Shown piece after piece: positions 10,901 through 22,000 of a DNA stretch of 64,000 bases. Origin of the DNA: Cyanophora paradoxa (lineage: Eukaryota; Glaucocystophyceae; Cyanophorales; Cyanophoraceae); assembly GCA_004431415.1 (NCBI GenBank), contig QPMI01000275.1, forward strand, positions 1 to 64,000, in the 5' to 3' direction. The position numbers and the translations under genes are program-made. Each line of letters opens with the position of its first letter. The stretch's first letter is position 1. The notes beneath the pieces were generated by a model. The model made no database searches and had not been told where the DNA came from. It worked only from the letters and a program-made list of their open reading frames with translations.

Positions 10901-13900
10901 CCCGCCCGCCCGCCCGCCCGCCCGCCCCGCCGCGCTTGACGGGCCGCAGCGCCGGCGGACGGGGCGATGTACGTCGGCCTCACGGCCGCCGTCCGCGGCA
11001 CGGCCGACGCGAGCCGCGCGGGGACCACGTTCGCCGTCGACGCCACCCACTTCTCCGTCCTGTCGGGCGGTCCAAGCCGCCCGCCACCCGCCGTCCGCCC
11101 GTCTCTTCCCCCCTTTCTGACTAGGCGCCCCTTTCTTTTTCGGCGCAGGCAATTACTACGACGAGGCGGTGGACCCTCGGCCCTTCAACCTCGCGCCCCC
11201 CGTCGACGTCGTCCGCGGCCCGGCCGGCCCCGTCGCCGCCGGCGCGCCCGTCACCCTCACCGTCGCCCGCTCCCTTCTCTACCGGGTCCGTCCTTGCAAA
11301 TCTTTTATGATTACACGGTCTCTTCTAACTTTTCTTGTTTTCGTCTTCTTAGGGCGCCGACTGGAGCTGGTCGACTCCCTCGGACGGCGATGGAAGCGCG
11401 CCGTCCCTCACGTACCGCTGCGTCGAAAGCTGCGCGCCGGGGGCGCCCTCGGCCCCTCAGCGGGCGGCGCTCTCGGCCTCCCCCGGCGCCCGCGGGGCCT
11501 ACTCGGCCGACCTCGGCGCCCTCCCGCCCGGACGCTACCAGGCGCTTACCGCCGACTCCGCCGCCGAGTTCGAAGTCGCCGCCGGTCCGAACCTGAGCCT
11601 CACCTCACCTGAGCTCTGCCTGAGCTTCACCTGAACTCCGCCTTCGCCCAGGGGGCCGGCCGAGCGCGGCGGAGAGCTACGCTTTCCTTTCGGAGGCGCC
11701 GAAGGCCGCGACGTCCGTACCCCGGGTGCGATCGATTGAATGTAAAGTGGAGCTGCCCGGATTCGAACCGACGCCGCTCGCTCTGCAGCGCATTGCGTTT
11801 GGTGTGGTGTGGCGGGACGCGGCGGGGGGCCTCGCGGCGCCCGACCCCTCCGCCCTCGCCGCCGCCCTCGAGGCCGACGGCGGCGGCCCGGCCCCGCCCC
11901 TCGCCGGCCCCCGCGCCTCCTCCCCTCCGGCCTCTACGAGGTACCCCCGCCCGCCCCGCGCCCGCGCCGCCCTGACGCCCGCGGCGGGTCGCGGCGGCGC
12001 TCCTGCGGGCGGCTTCGCGCTGCGGCTGAGCTACGGCGGCGCCGCGCTGCCCCGGGCCCCCTCCGCTTCTCCGTCGCCCCTACCCCTCCCCCTCCCTTCC
12101 CCTCCCCTCCGCGAGCCCCTCCCCTCCCATCCCCGGCGCCTCCTCGCCCCCGTCCCGACCCCCACCCCCGGCCCTCCCCGACCCCGCCCCCGGCTGGGAG
12201 GGCGCGCGCCCGTCGCTGGTCGCGTGCGGCGGCCCCGCGCCGCGCGCCCTCCCCGCGGCCGCCCCCAACTGCTCCTTCCCCGCCGGCGCCCCCGACCAGG
12301 CGCTCTGGGTCGCCCTCGCACCCCCCGAGGGAGTGTTCCCCCCTGCCGGCGCGGCGCCGGCTCTGCTCGCGGACGTCTCGTGCCACCCGCCTGAGCGGTC
12401 CCTCGTGAATCTTACACGCTTTTCTGTGTTCGAGGATGCGCCGCCGCCCTGGCCTCTCTACTGGGTACGCGTTCCTCTTCGTTCGCTTAAGCGTCCGCCC
12501 CCTTCCGACCCCCCCGCAGCTGGCACTCAACGCGACGGCGGCGGGCGCCTGCAACGCGACCGTCGGCGGCGCCGCCGGAGCGCCCCGCGGAGTTTTCTCG
12601 ATTACTGTCCTCCCCGGTCCGCCCCGCCGTCCCTTAGATTTCAGGCGGGGCGCCGCCTGAGGGGGCGGCAGGCGCCGTGGACGCGCTGCGGTCGCGGCTG
12701 GAGGGGGGCGGGCCGGCCGCGCTGCCCCTCCTCCTCGCCGGCCCCGACGCCAACGCGTGCGCCCCGCCGCCGGCCCCGCGCGCCCCGCGCCCCTCAGCGG
12801 CCCGCAGGACGCTCCGCTTCTGCGCCGCCGACGCGTACGGCAACGCCGTCGCCCGCCGCTCGCCCCGCCGCTCGCCGCCGTGCTCGTCAACGCCTCCGCG
12901 GCGCGCCGCTGGCGGTGCCGGCGGAGGCGGAGGCGGCCGGCGGCTGCGCGCGGCTGCGCGTGCGGGCGCCGCGGGGCAGTACGCGCTGGAGCTGCGGCTC
13001 GGGGGCGCGCCGCTGCGGGCGCCGTGGCTGCCGCGCGGCGCCAGCGTCTTCGTGGACGGGCCGCCGTGCAGCACGCCGGCCCTCCTCTGCCCGACTGGTC
13101 CTGCGCCCCCGACCCCGCCGCCTGCGCCACCCGCCGCCTCTGCTTCGACGGCTCCGAGGCGGCCGACGGGCGCCCGTGCCCCGCGTGCGCGCCCCGCCGC
13201 CGGCCCCGCGCGGCCCGCCCGCTGACGGCGGCCGCAGCCGCCGTGGCTGCGGGCGGTGCGGGCGGCGGATTTGCCGCTCGTGTTCGGGCGCGGGCGACGG
13301 CGGAGGCGACGGCGGCCGACGCCTCCGGCGAGCCCCTCGCGCGCGTCGCTCTCTTCGGCGGCGGCGCAGCGGCGGCGGAGGCGGGGCGGCAGGGGCGGAG
13401 GCGATGGGGCCGGGGACGAGGCGCCGTTCGGGGCGCTGCGGGTGGGCCCCGGGCGGGGGCCGGGCCGGGGCGGCTCTCGGCGGCGGTGGCGCTGGCGCTG
13501 GCGGCGGCGGAGGGCGCGCCGCGCGGCCTCACCGGCGCGCTGCTCGCGCCGGCCCTCGGGCCCGTCGAAGTCGCCCTCCGCGCCGCCGTCCCGCCCGACG
13601 TGCGCCGCCCCGCCCCCGCCCTCGCGCCGCGCCGCGGGCGCTGAGTGGGCGGCAGGCGCGGGGGCGTGCGTGGCGCGGTGGAACGCGAGCAGCGGGGCGT
13701 GGGTGTGCGTGCCCGGCGGGACCCGCTTCGAGCCGGACGCGGCGGGGCGGCGCGGCGGGCGGCGCGGGCGCTGGCGCCGGGCTGGCGCGTCGGGTGGTTC
13801 GCGGCGGCCGTGACCCTCGCGGAGCCCCTCACGCTCGCCCTCGTCGCGCTGCCCGCCCCGGGCCCAGCCCGCCCCCGCCCCCGTCCCCGTCCCCGTCCCC

Positions 13901-14686
13901 GGCCGAGACCCCTTTCCTGTCCCCGTCACCGACCCCGTCACCATCCCCGTCTCCGGCCGCGGGGCCCTTGCCGTCGCCCGGCGCGGGGAATGGGACGGAG
14001 GCGCGGAACGCGAGCGGCCCGCGGCCGTGCGCGGGCGGCGCCGGCGCGAATCCCACCACCGACTGCGGCGCCGGCGACCCTCCGCCTCTGCAGGGTCCGC
14101 GCGCACTCGTTTTGCTTCGTTTGTTTCGCGAGCGGCCGCCGCAGCGGACGTGCGCGCATCGGAGCCGGCGACGCCGGGCGGCGGCGGCGGCGGGGCGGCG
14201 GCGGGCGGCGTGCTGGGCACAGCGGCGGCGGTGGCGGCGCTGGCGTGCGTGGCGGCGGCGCGGCGGCGGCGGGCGCGGCGGGCGCGGCGCGAGTACGAGA
14301 GCCTGCTGGTGCGCGGGCCGGGGCCGGGCGCGGGCGGGCGCGGGCGCAGGGCGGGCGCGAGCCGGGGCGGCGCAGCGGGAGGACCTGGACGCGGCGGCCG
14401 GCGGCGACGGGGCGGCCGAGGAGCACTGGGCCCCAACGCCCTCGCCGCCCGCGCCCGCCGCCCCGCGCCGGCAGAGGCGAGGGGGGCGGAGGGGGCGCGG
14501 GAGGGGCCGCCCGCCCCGTCCGAGGCGGGCGATCGCGAGGGGCCGGCGGGGGCGGCGGAGTGGGAGCCGAACCCATCGTACCCTTCCGGGGACGGCGGCG
14601 GGGAGGGCGGGGAGGGCTCCTGGGAGGGCAACCCGTCCTACCCGCCCCGCGCGGGGACCGCTACCCCTCGGGAAGCCCCGTCCTGA
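7926..14686 (+). CDS. Type I membrane receptor, copy A: integrin-beta-like N-terminus, L-type lectin domain, filamin-like repeats, twin NPSY tail
   Basis: Large gene with about twenty short introns. Exon 1 encodes a signal peptide (MGRLRLLLALLALLSPARSG). Next come VSPGSLQAELAVAL, VPLDVHFVSDRSN and LRFGLAACV, then RRLLVIRFDGFPG and VWPVVLAAG, spaced as in the I-like domain of integrin beta; the metal-site Ser is changed (D-R-S-N-G). An L-type lectin domain follows at about 9.87-11.08 kb: FNYTMIAETVSS, GVALVLHGNAAAG, GVGYGGVPRSVAVELDC, DPDANHASVHLNGD, VVVTYHAVGGVLTVDFNGRR, AMYVGLTAAVRGTA. Filamin/Ig-like beta repeats lie at 11.2-13.1 kb, then a Pro-rich stalk with N-A-S/N-G-T glycosylation sites. 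One membrane helix (14201-14257, GGVLGTAAAVAALACVAA) leads to RREYESLLVRG and a tail with two W-E-x-NPSY motifs (14570-14581, 14630-14641). Inferred role: surface adhesion or recognition receptor. Frames of some GC-rich exons are approximate. Confidence 0.72.
14570..14641 (+). other. Twin NPSY motifs in receptor cytoplasmic tail
   Basis: Two repeats of the form W-E-x-N-P-S-Y-P lie at 14570-14581 and 14630-14641, about 20 residues apart near the C-terminus. Integrin beta tails have two NPxY motifs, the first preceded by Trp, that bind talin/kindlin PTB-like domains. Whether this tail does so is inference. Confidence 0.6.
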
Positions 14687-15144
14687 TCGTGGCCCGGCCT
14701 CTATCCAGACTCCAGCTGCAGATCTAGAGGCTAGCGCTTGATCTGGAATTGAAACTCTGTGACCCCATATGCATGGCCAGCCCCTGACGCCGACCCGGGC
14801 CCTCTGCATGCACCCTAGGCCTCATCGATCAGAGATTTCCGTCCTCAAAGAGGCGATCCGTCCTTCCCGCATCGCCCATTGACCGTATACCCTCTCCACA
14901 CCCAGTCGTACTAATGTATAATTATGTAACCAGCAATCTAATATCACGCTTTTGTGCACATGTGAATGTTTTCATTACGGTACATATATACGACGTAGCG
15001 CTTTTCTGCACAGAAAGAATATTATATATAATTATCGTACATGGCCATAGGCCTGAGAACTCGAAAACGCCGTCTCTACAAAAACGAAAGTGCGAAAAAG
15101 ATGTTGCATTTGATTTATCGATGGGCGGATTAGCGATCGTTGCA
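14687..15144. other. Intergenic, convergent 3' ends
   Basis: AT-rich spacer holding the 3' UTR of receptor copy A; the CAGATCTAGAGGCTAGCGCT block near 14720 recurs in part near 26500. The 3' end of the next minus-strand gene is also here. No ORF is supported. Confidence 0.5.
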
Positions 15145-17264
15145 TTACTGCTGGCGGACGAATTCGAAGGCGCCCGTAAGAACGACGCCGAAGACTGCAG
15201 CGATGAAACTGACGGCGGCCGCGAAGGGAGCCATCGGCACTGCTGCCGAGAAGTACGGGACCGACGCCGGCGCCGGCGCCGCTGCGGCGGTCCACGTGAA
15301 CGCGTTCGCGAGCGTGAAGGCTCGGAAACTGTTCTTGTCCGAGCTGATCCGCAGGTCGAAGCCCTGCCCGACGTCGAAGCCGGCGTTCGTCGCCTGAAGG
15401 AGGGCGCGCCCCGAGGTCGAAGTGGACACCTGACAGGAAGCAAGCGCAGGGGCGCCTGCCGAAACGCCATCGATATCAGTCCCAAATCAAAATCCGAATT
15501 CAAAGATATCGATATAGAAGCGCACGGAAACGAATGATGGTTCGCGAGACGACGCGGGGGTTGACTGCTGGGCACGCGCGGCCCCCGGGGCTGATGATAA
15601 TGATTGTAATCGGTTCCCCTTCGGGGAAGCCGTCCCCGACAATGTCGACGTCACCTCCCTCCTGCGCACGCCCACCGCGTCAGCGATCGTGGTCTTGTGC
15701 ATGATCGCGATTCGATTTAAATTTCAGATCACTGTAGCTAGTTAGCTTGCATGCCTTCGATGTTTGAATGACCGGCTTATCGAGGCGAGCTGTGTTGCTC
15801 GCATCGAAGACGAGACGAATGTTAGAGGATGCGCCAACGCCTTGTACAATAACCTGGGTGATTGTCTGCGCGCCCGCGGGTTTCGGCGTGATGAATCTAA
15901 AGCAAATCATGACTCTACAGATCTAGAAAAGCAGACGCGTATACAAATGAAATGCGCCCACCGCCTGGAATGGGGCGACGTCTGGAGCCGCGGTTGGCGT
16001 CGGCTTCGGCGCGGATGCCGCAGGGGACGGGGACGGCGTTGGGGCGTCGGGGGCCGTTCCGGGCGTGGAAGGCGAGGGAGAGGGCGTGGCTTGGGCGGAT
16101 CCGGGGCTCGTCGGCGAGGGGCTGGCCATGGACGACGTCGACGGGGAATTCGAAGGCGTCGGGGCCGATAGCTCGGATGGCGAGGGGCTGGGGCTCGGGC
16201 TCGCGCTGGGGCTGGGGCTGGGGCTCGAGCTCGGGCTGGGGCTGGGGCTGGGGCTGGGGCTGGGGCTCGCGCTGGGGCTGGGGCTGGGGCTGGGGCTGGG
16301 GCTGGGGCTGGGGCTGGGGCTGGGGCTGGGGCTCGGTGTCTCGCTGCGCGGTGGAACGAAATAATCAGCCCGGGCAATCGCAATTGCAAGCATCGCATCG
16401 AGACCGTTGACCTCGGCGACGGGGATGGGGACGGGCTGCAGTAATATTAATGTCAAAGATTCGGTGAGATTGGCGAAGGGGGCGCGCATTCACCTGGGCG
16501 AAGGAGAAGGGGTAGGGGTAATGGGATTCACGCATTTATTATTGACGGTATCCGCCACAAGAGGTTGGTTGCATTTGCAGATCGGTGTGCCGGCGCCGGA
16601 GTTTCCAAGGATGGCCCCATCCTCCGCACAGACGTTGACGCAATAGTTCGAGGAGTTGTAGACAGAGGTGACCATAGGCGAATTGCAGCAACAAAAATCG
16701 GTTGAACCCGCGGTATACTTCTGTCCGTTGGTGCAGACCCCAGAGCAGACTTCTCCTGGGGCCTTGTGGGAGATAGATTTGGCGGTGACAAAGTCGCGTG
16801 TGCGGGACCCGAGCTGCTGCTTCTGGGGGCGCGAGCTCGAGGTGGCACGCGTAGCACGTGGAGGAGCACCGGCACCTGCTGGCGTCCATGATTGATATCG
16901 ATAAAGTGATTAAATACTGATGATGTCATGACGGACCAAGGTTGGCTGTAAACGTGGCGATGCCTGCGACTGCTTGCAGTTCTGCGGGCTCATGCATTTG
17001 GCCAGACACGAACTCCGTCGACGTCGATTCTGAAGCGCATTTGGGGTGATGACCTATGAAAGCCGAGCCGCTCAAGCTTGCCAAAGTTGGGCTTTGCTGT
17101 TGGATATGCGCATGCCCTGCAGCCGCAACTGCACATGTACATGTTGAAAACCAGAGCATTCCAATGAACACCGCATTTGCGAGGACGACCGAAGCTGATG
17201 CAGCACACGACGCGTTGCTATTTGCTCGGCCGCGCGTGCATGCACAGATGTCGGCGATCCGCAT
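15145..17264 (-). CDS. Predicted Cys-rich surface protein with Ser/Pro repeat stalk and C-terminal membrane helix
   Basis: Several minus-strand exons. A first exon near 17264-16930 has Cys-rich, hydrophobic content ([20 protein letters not shown]) and ends FTANLG. A middle exon (~16830-16490) encodes a Cys cluster: [56 protein letters not shown]. Then comes a long (Ser-Pro)n stalk encoded by the GGGGCT repeat at 16184-16332. After an intron of about 530 bp, the last exon (from ~15429) carries [13 protein letters not shown] and ends in a hydrophobic segment ([19 protein letters not shown]) before the stop at 15145. The order Cys-rich head, SP stalk, membrane anchor suits a cell-wall or surface glycoprotein. 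I cannot name a family, and the N-terminal start and exon joins are uncertain. Confidence 0.55.
16184..16332. repeat. GGGGCT hexamer repeat (codes Ser-Pro on minus strand)
   Basis: About 25 near-perfect copies of GGGGCT/GGGCTC. Read on the minus strand it gives alternating Ser-Pro, the stalk of the surface protein above; the plus-strand Gly-Leu reading is a shadow. Confidence 0.9.
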
Positions 17265-19086
17265 GGTCGGCTTTGGCTTAAAGCTTGCTGCAGCTGGCGA
17301 GTGTCGACGTCGCGGCGTCGTCGCCGCCGTTGAACGTGTACGTATACGTATACGTTCGGTCGATCACGATTCGCGAGCGAGCAGCTTCCCAAGTTCAACT
17401 TGTTCAAGGCTTCACCAGGACTCCGGGACTCTCAGATTCTCAGTCCAAGGCTCCACGGCGGAGTCCACGCTCAAGCTCAAGGCCGGAGCGATGATCAACG
17501 TTAAGTAACGACTGTAACGATCGCGGTTGCCGGCGGTTGCAAATTGCGAAACGTCGCCGGCGACTCGCCGCGCGCGGCGCGACGGGTCTCTGGCACTCTC
17601 TGCGGCGAGTCTGCCCAAGGCGGCACGGCTGCAACTTTTTAATACTGCCTTTCGTGTAGATTTGCAGCAGCAAGAGTCCGCCAATCGCGAGGCTGTTAGC
17701 AACTCGGTGCGCCTTATGTGCAGATCTCTCTCTCTAGAGTCTAGAGCTGAGTCTGGCACTGCAGTAGGTACGTATACGTAGTACGTACGTATACTAGTAG
17801 TAGTCGTCGTATACGTAGTGGGACCTCTTAGTAGGTACGTACGTATACGTAGTGGGACCTCTTAGTACTGTACATGTAGGCGTAGTTTTTTAGCCGTGGT
17901 AAATAATTGCCGTAAATTGCCGATCGAGAGGCCGAATTCGGCAATTTAGCAACACGGCAATTGCTTGGGGGGTAGGTATTTGCTTAGCCCGCCATAGAGC
18001 AAAAATCTGGATTCGGCAATTTATTGCCACGGCAATTCCGGTTTCGGACCAATTCGGCAATTTTACTACGCGGCAATTTAACTACAGTACGTTTACGCCT
18101 ACAGTATGTACGCCTCCGGGAACTTTTGGAAGTGGGACCTCTTAGTAGGTACGCACCGCCGGTACCGGGTACTGCCGTGAATGGTCACCGCCGACTCACC
18201 GGGTCACGGTCCGGGTGTACTGCCCCTAGGCGCCGGTACACGAACGGTAAACGGCTAATCGAACGGTACACGTTCTTCGAATTTTTTTAATTTAACACAA
18301 TTGAATTTCGGCCGCGGCCGGAGTCGCCGCCGGACTCCAGCAGTGGACCGGCACTCGCCCCGGGTCGCCCGGCCCCGGCCCCCGAGTCGACGTCGGACCG
18401 GGAGTCCGGGACTCCGGGAGCAGCGTCCGACGGTCGTCGTCACGGCGTCGTCCGACGGTCGTCGCTGCAGGCTGCACTGCAGCAGCGAGTCCAGCGACCG
18501 GACCCAACTTCACCCAAGGCCCAAGGGCCAAGACTCCCGAGTCCGGGAGTTTCGCGGAAAAACTTTTGAAACTAACAGCACGTCACGACTCACGAGTCAC
18601 GACTCACGAGTCATGAATCATGATCACGTGCACGGCCGGGCCCCCTCAGGATCGCGTACGCGTGCACGTGAGAGTCACGTCCGTCACACTGCCCAAGTCA
18701 CAGGGGCCACCCGCGGCCGGCCGCGGCCCGCGGGCCAGTGTGACCACAGCCTCCAGGCCCTCCACTGGGCCACAGGGGCCCAGGGCCCAGGCTCCACACT
18801 GGCAGCCTGTGAGTCTGTGACCACAGCTGCAGTGACCGACGGTGCCACTGACCGTCGGACCGTCTTAGACGGTTAGACCGTGTCGGACGTGCACGGTGCA
18901 CTGCAGTCTGCACTGAGTGACTCTCAGAGTCTGCACAGACTGCACTGACTCTGCCACTGCCAGTGACTCTGCACTGAGTCTGCACTGACTCTGCACTGAG
19001 TCTGCAGTGCTGCCACTGGGCCGCGGCCCGCGCGCGGCCCGCGGCCCGCGCGGCCCGCGTAAGCATACGTATACGTATACGTAAGC
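17265..19086. repeat. Repeat-rich non-coding region
   Basis: No gene supported. It contains TACGTATACGTA palindromic runs (17766-17860, 19060-19085); three copies of TGGGACCTCTTAGTA near 17819, 17852 and 18132; about eight copies of GGCAATT or its complement between 17905 and 18080; and ACTCTGCACTGAGTCTGCA repeats near 18900-19010. The GC-rich part at 18300-18870 shows only unsupported ORFs. Confidence 0.7.
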
Positions 19087-22000
19087 ATGCATACGCGTGT
19101 AATCGTAACGCTGCAGCTGGTCTTTGGCCTGCTGTTGTTTGTCCAACCCTGCCGGCCTCTTGAGCTTGCAGCTGCGCATCCGGCTACAGCGGCATTCGTG
19201 CAGACGCAGGTGCATCAGAGAGAATGCGATATCAACCCGCAGTATCACGCAGACGTCGAGCTCGGTGGGGTGTCGGGCTCGGCAGGGCCTTCAGCATGCG
19301 CAGCTGGCGCCGCAGCGATAGCGTGCACAGCTGCAGATGCAGCTGCGACTCGCGCTATCGATATTGCTGAGGCTGCAACCGGCTGCGGTTCGGCAACGAC
19401 AACTCACGTGCACCCACAAATTTCAATCGAGGCACATGATGAATACGCATACGCACACGCAGACGCCGCGTTCGGCGCTGGCGCCAAAGACGAACACGAA
19501 CATGATCATGAGCAGGCGCACGCGGGAGCAATGGGGGAGCACGGAGGGCCGTACGACCACCCCGAGGTGCGTCGACGTCTCAGCTCGAGATTGTATGCCG
19601 CAGTGCATGCGTACAAGTAGAAACTCGTGCTTGATTGTGGACCGACTGACGCTGTTTCTTTCCGCAGTTGCTCAAAGACCTGCTCACCGCCGATGAAGTG
19701 AACTTCTTAATTGACTTGAGCGATCAACAAAAAGAACCGTATCTTTACCTGCATCCACAAGGTCCGCTTATTCTATGCGCGCGCACCTACGCGTAAAATT
19801 CGAGACACGAACGTCCGTAGAATTCAGGAATGGTAGCCGGCTACGGTCTGTTATCGAAAAGATTATTGACCGCCTCGGTCCTTCGTATTTGTATGAAGAC
19901 ATCCTCTCCGACGGCGTTCGCATTTTCTTGTGAGTTTTAAGGCCGGGCTTCGATGTGATCATTCAAGAACTGCCGATCGTGCTGCAGTACTAGTGCACTG
20001 CGCGCATGCGGCACGAGCACGTGCGCACCCCTCACACAGCTCGCAGATACGCCCCTGAAAATACCAGAACCGTATTTGCGAATGACTATCACAATGATGC
20101 GTGAGTAAATATAATTCTTAAAGCTTTGCTGCCAAATCGCAAATCTTTTAATTTCTAAAGACGAAGTTCTCTTTGCGTGCCCGGCCGCGCAGTTGCTGTT
20201 TGGATGACTGTGGGGAGTGGTACAAAAAGTGCGTATACGTATACACGACTAATTGAAAAACTAGAGGTCGAACGGTAGGATAGAAGCGAGGGATTTAGAT
20301 CCCTCGCGGGTGTGGCGGAGGCGCTAGGCGTGCTTCCGTTCAAGAAGCGGCGGCGTCCCCCGTTCTCGAGGCGCAGAAGAATGCGCGCACCTCGCGGGCG
20401 CTGTCGTACGTCAGTTCCCGTACAGAGAGAGGTACGTGCGCTCGCGCGCTGCCTCTTGGCTCTGTTTCTGCTCCGTGACGAGTCTCAGTGATTTGAGCGG
20501 AGCCGTCTTCAGCGGGATTTAGATCTCTGGATTTGGACAGAGTTTAGCCTAGAGGCTTTTGCCTGCGCGATGCAGGAGCTGCACTCACCGGGCGTGGCCG
20601 CGGTGAGGAGCTAAAGGCGCTGCCCGACAGCAATTTGATCGGGAGGCCAAGACAACGATTCCAGCAGGGAACGAGGCAGGACTCTGAAAAGCGAGTCAGC
20701 AGTGTCGGAAAAGAAGGAAAGAAGCCCGAACCGCGGCGGTGGGCGAACGATTGACGTGGAGGGGCTTGCCGCCGCCCAGGGCGTTGTCGATAGGCGGGGC
20801 ATTTCGCATCGTTCTGTGCGGTCGTAAGACTTGAGCGACGGCGCGGGCGGCGAGGTGTCGGCGTCTGGGCGCACGGAAGCGAAGTTCAAACGCGGCGAAT
20901 GTGCTTTTTGCAGCAGGGTACGTGACTTTTATAGGACCCGGGGGAGGAGACCCCAGGGGGGTACGCTGTTATGCGTGTTGCAATTTGGACCTTGCAAGTT
21001 GGGTACATGATTGTATTTTTAAAAAAAACAAACAACGCCGAGAAGGCTATTCTTTCGCGCGAGAAAGAGACAGCCGAGGCGCTGCGCGCGCGGCGGGGGG
21101 CGGCCGCGCGCGCTGCGCCGAGGCTGTGACCCACCACTAACCCAGCGGAGATTTCCGCTCGGCCGCGGCCTGCGAGATTCTCAGTACCAGAGGTAAGGCA
21201 CGGAAATGAACGGGTTGCGTACGCGTTCAAGCGGAGCTGGAGGCTCCGTCCGATTAGCCCGACCTGCTGGCGACTGAGTGAGTAGTCGCAGCAGGCCGTG
21301 GCCGCCTTCGTATTTTCGAAGAATGCGGCAAGAATGCGGCTAGCGCTGACGCAATGTCTAGATCTGTTACAGGGTTTGGAAGGCGTGCACGGGGAGGGCG
21401 AACCCAGGGCGAAGGGTGGCGCCGAGCACTGTTGGAATGGGCAGATCCGATGTGCATCAGATCAAGGGCCGACGCCAGGACGGCAAAGAGAAGAGTAAAG
21501 CTCTGAAGATGAAGAGAGCGTGCAGGAGCATGCAAGTGCGCATGCAAGAAGTGAGCCGACTCGGAGATTGACTCGGAGTGAGCTGAAGCGAGGTGCACCG
21601 CGGAGGTGGAGAGAGAGACAAGGAGAAGCAAGATGAAAGGAATGTGCTCGTGCGGGGGATGAGCTTCAGCTCGGGTGCTGCGCCACTCGGGAATCAGTTG
21701 GCGAGCGTCGAACGCGCGTCTGGAGGCGCGTACCTGGTAAGCGAGCATATAGCTGCTGTTCTGCGGGCAGAGAAAGATCAGGAATCTAGCTCGGGAAGAG
21801 CAAGAGCGCAGAGCACGCACGCGCTACTGGAATGAGCCGGTCCGATGCGCATCAGATCGAGGGCCGACGCCAGGACGGCAAAGAGAAGAGTAAAGCTCTG
21901 TAGATGAAGAGAGCGTGGCCTGCAGGAGCATGCAAGTGCGCATGTAAGAAGTGAGCCGACTCAGAGATTGACTCGGAGTGAGCTGAAGCGAGGTGCACCG

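Noticed and set aside
11740-11815. tRNA-like T-arm (GGTTCGAATCC on the minus strand)
   Set aside because: The T stem is poorly paired and no matching acceptor strand or D-arm lies about 72 bases away; the stretch is an intron end of receptor copy A.
11934-13832. 632-codon minus-strand ORF
   Set aside because: Lies antisense over receptor exons; Arg/Ala/Pro composition is what this GC content gives in a wrong frame.
12333-14741. 802-codon plus-strand ORF
   Set aside because: Runs through known introns and is in the wrong frame for the lectin/filamin exons; Arg-Gly-Ala-rich shadow.
15952-16410. Plus-strand ORFs rich in Gly-Leu and Gly-Trp
   Set aside because: Shadows of the GGGGCT repeat that encodes Ser-Pro on the minus strand.
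20611-20889. 92-codon ORF repeated exactly at 23435-23713
   Set aside because: The identity is explained by the terminal direct repeats; no recognisable domain.
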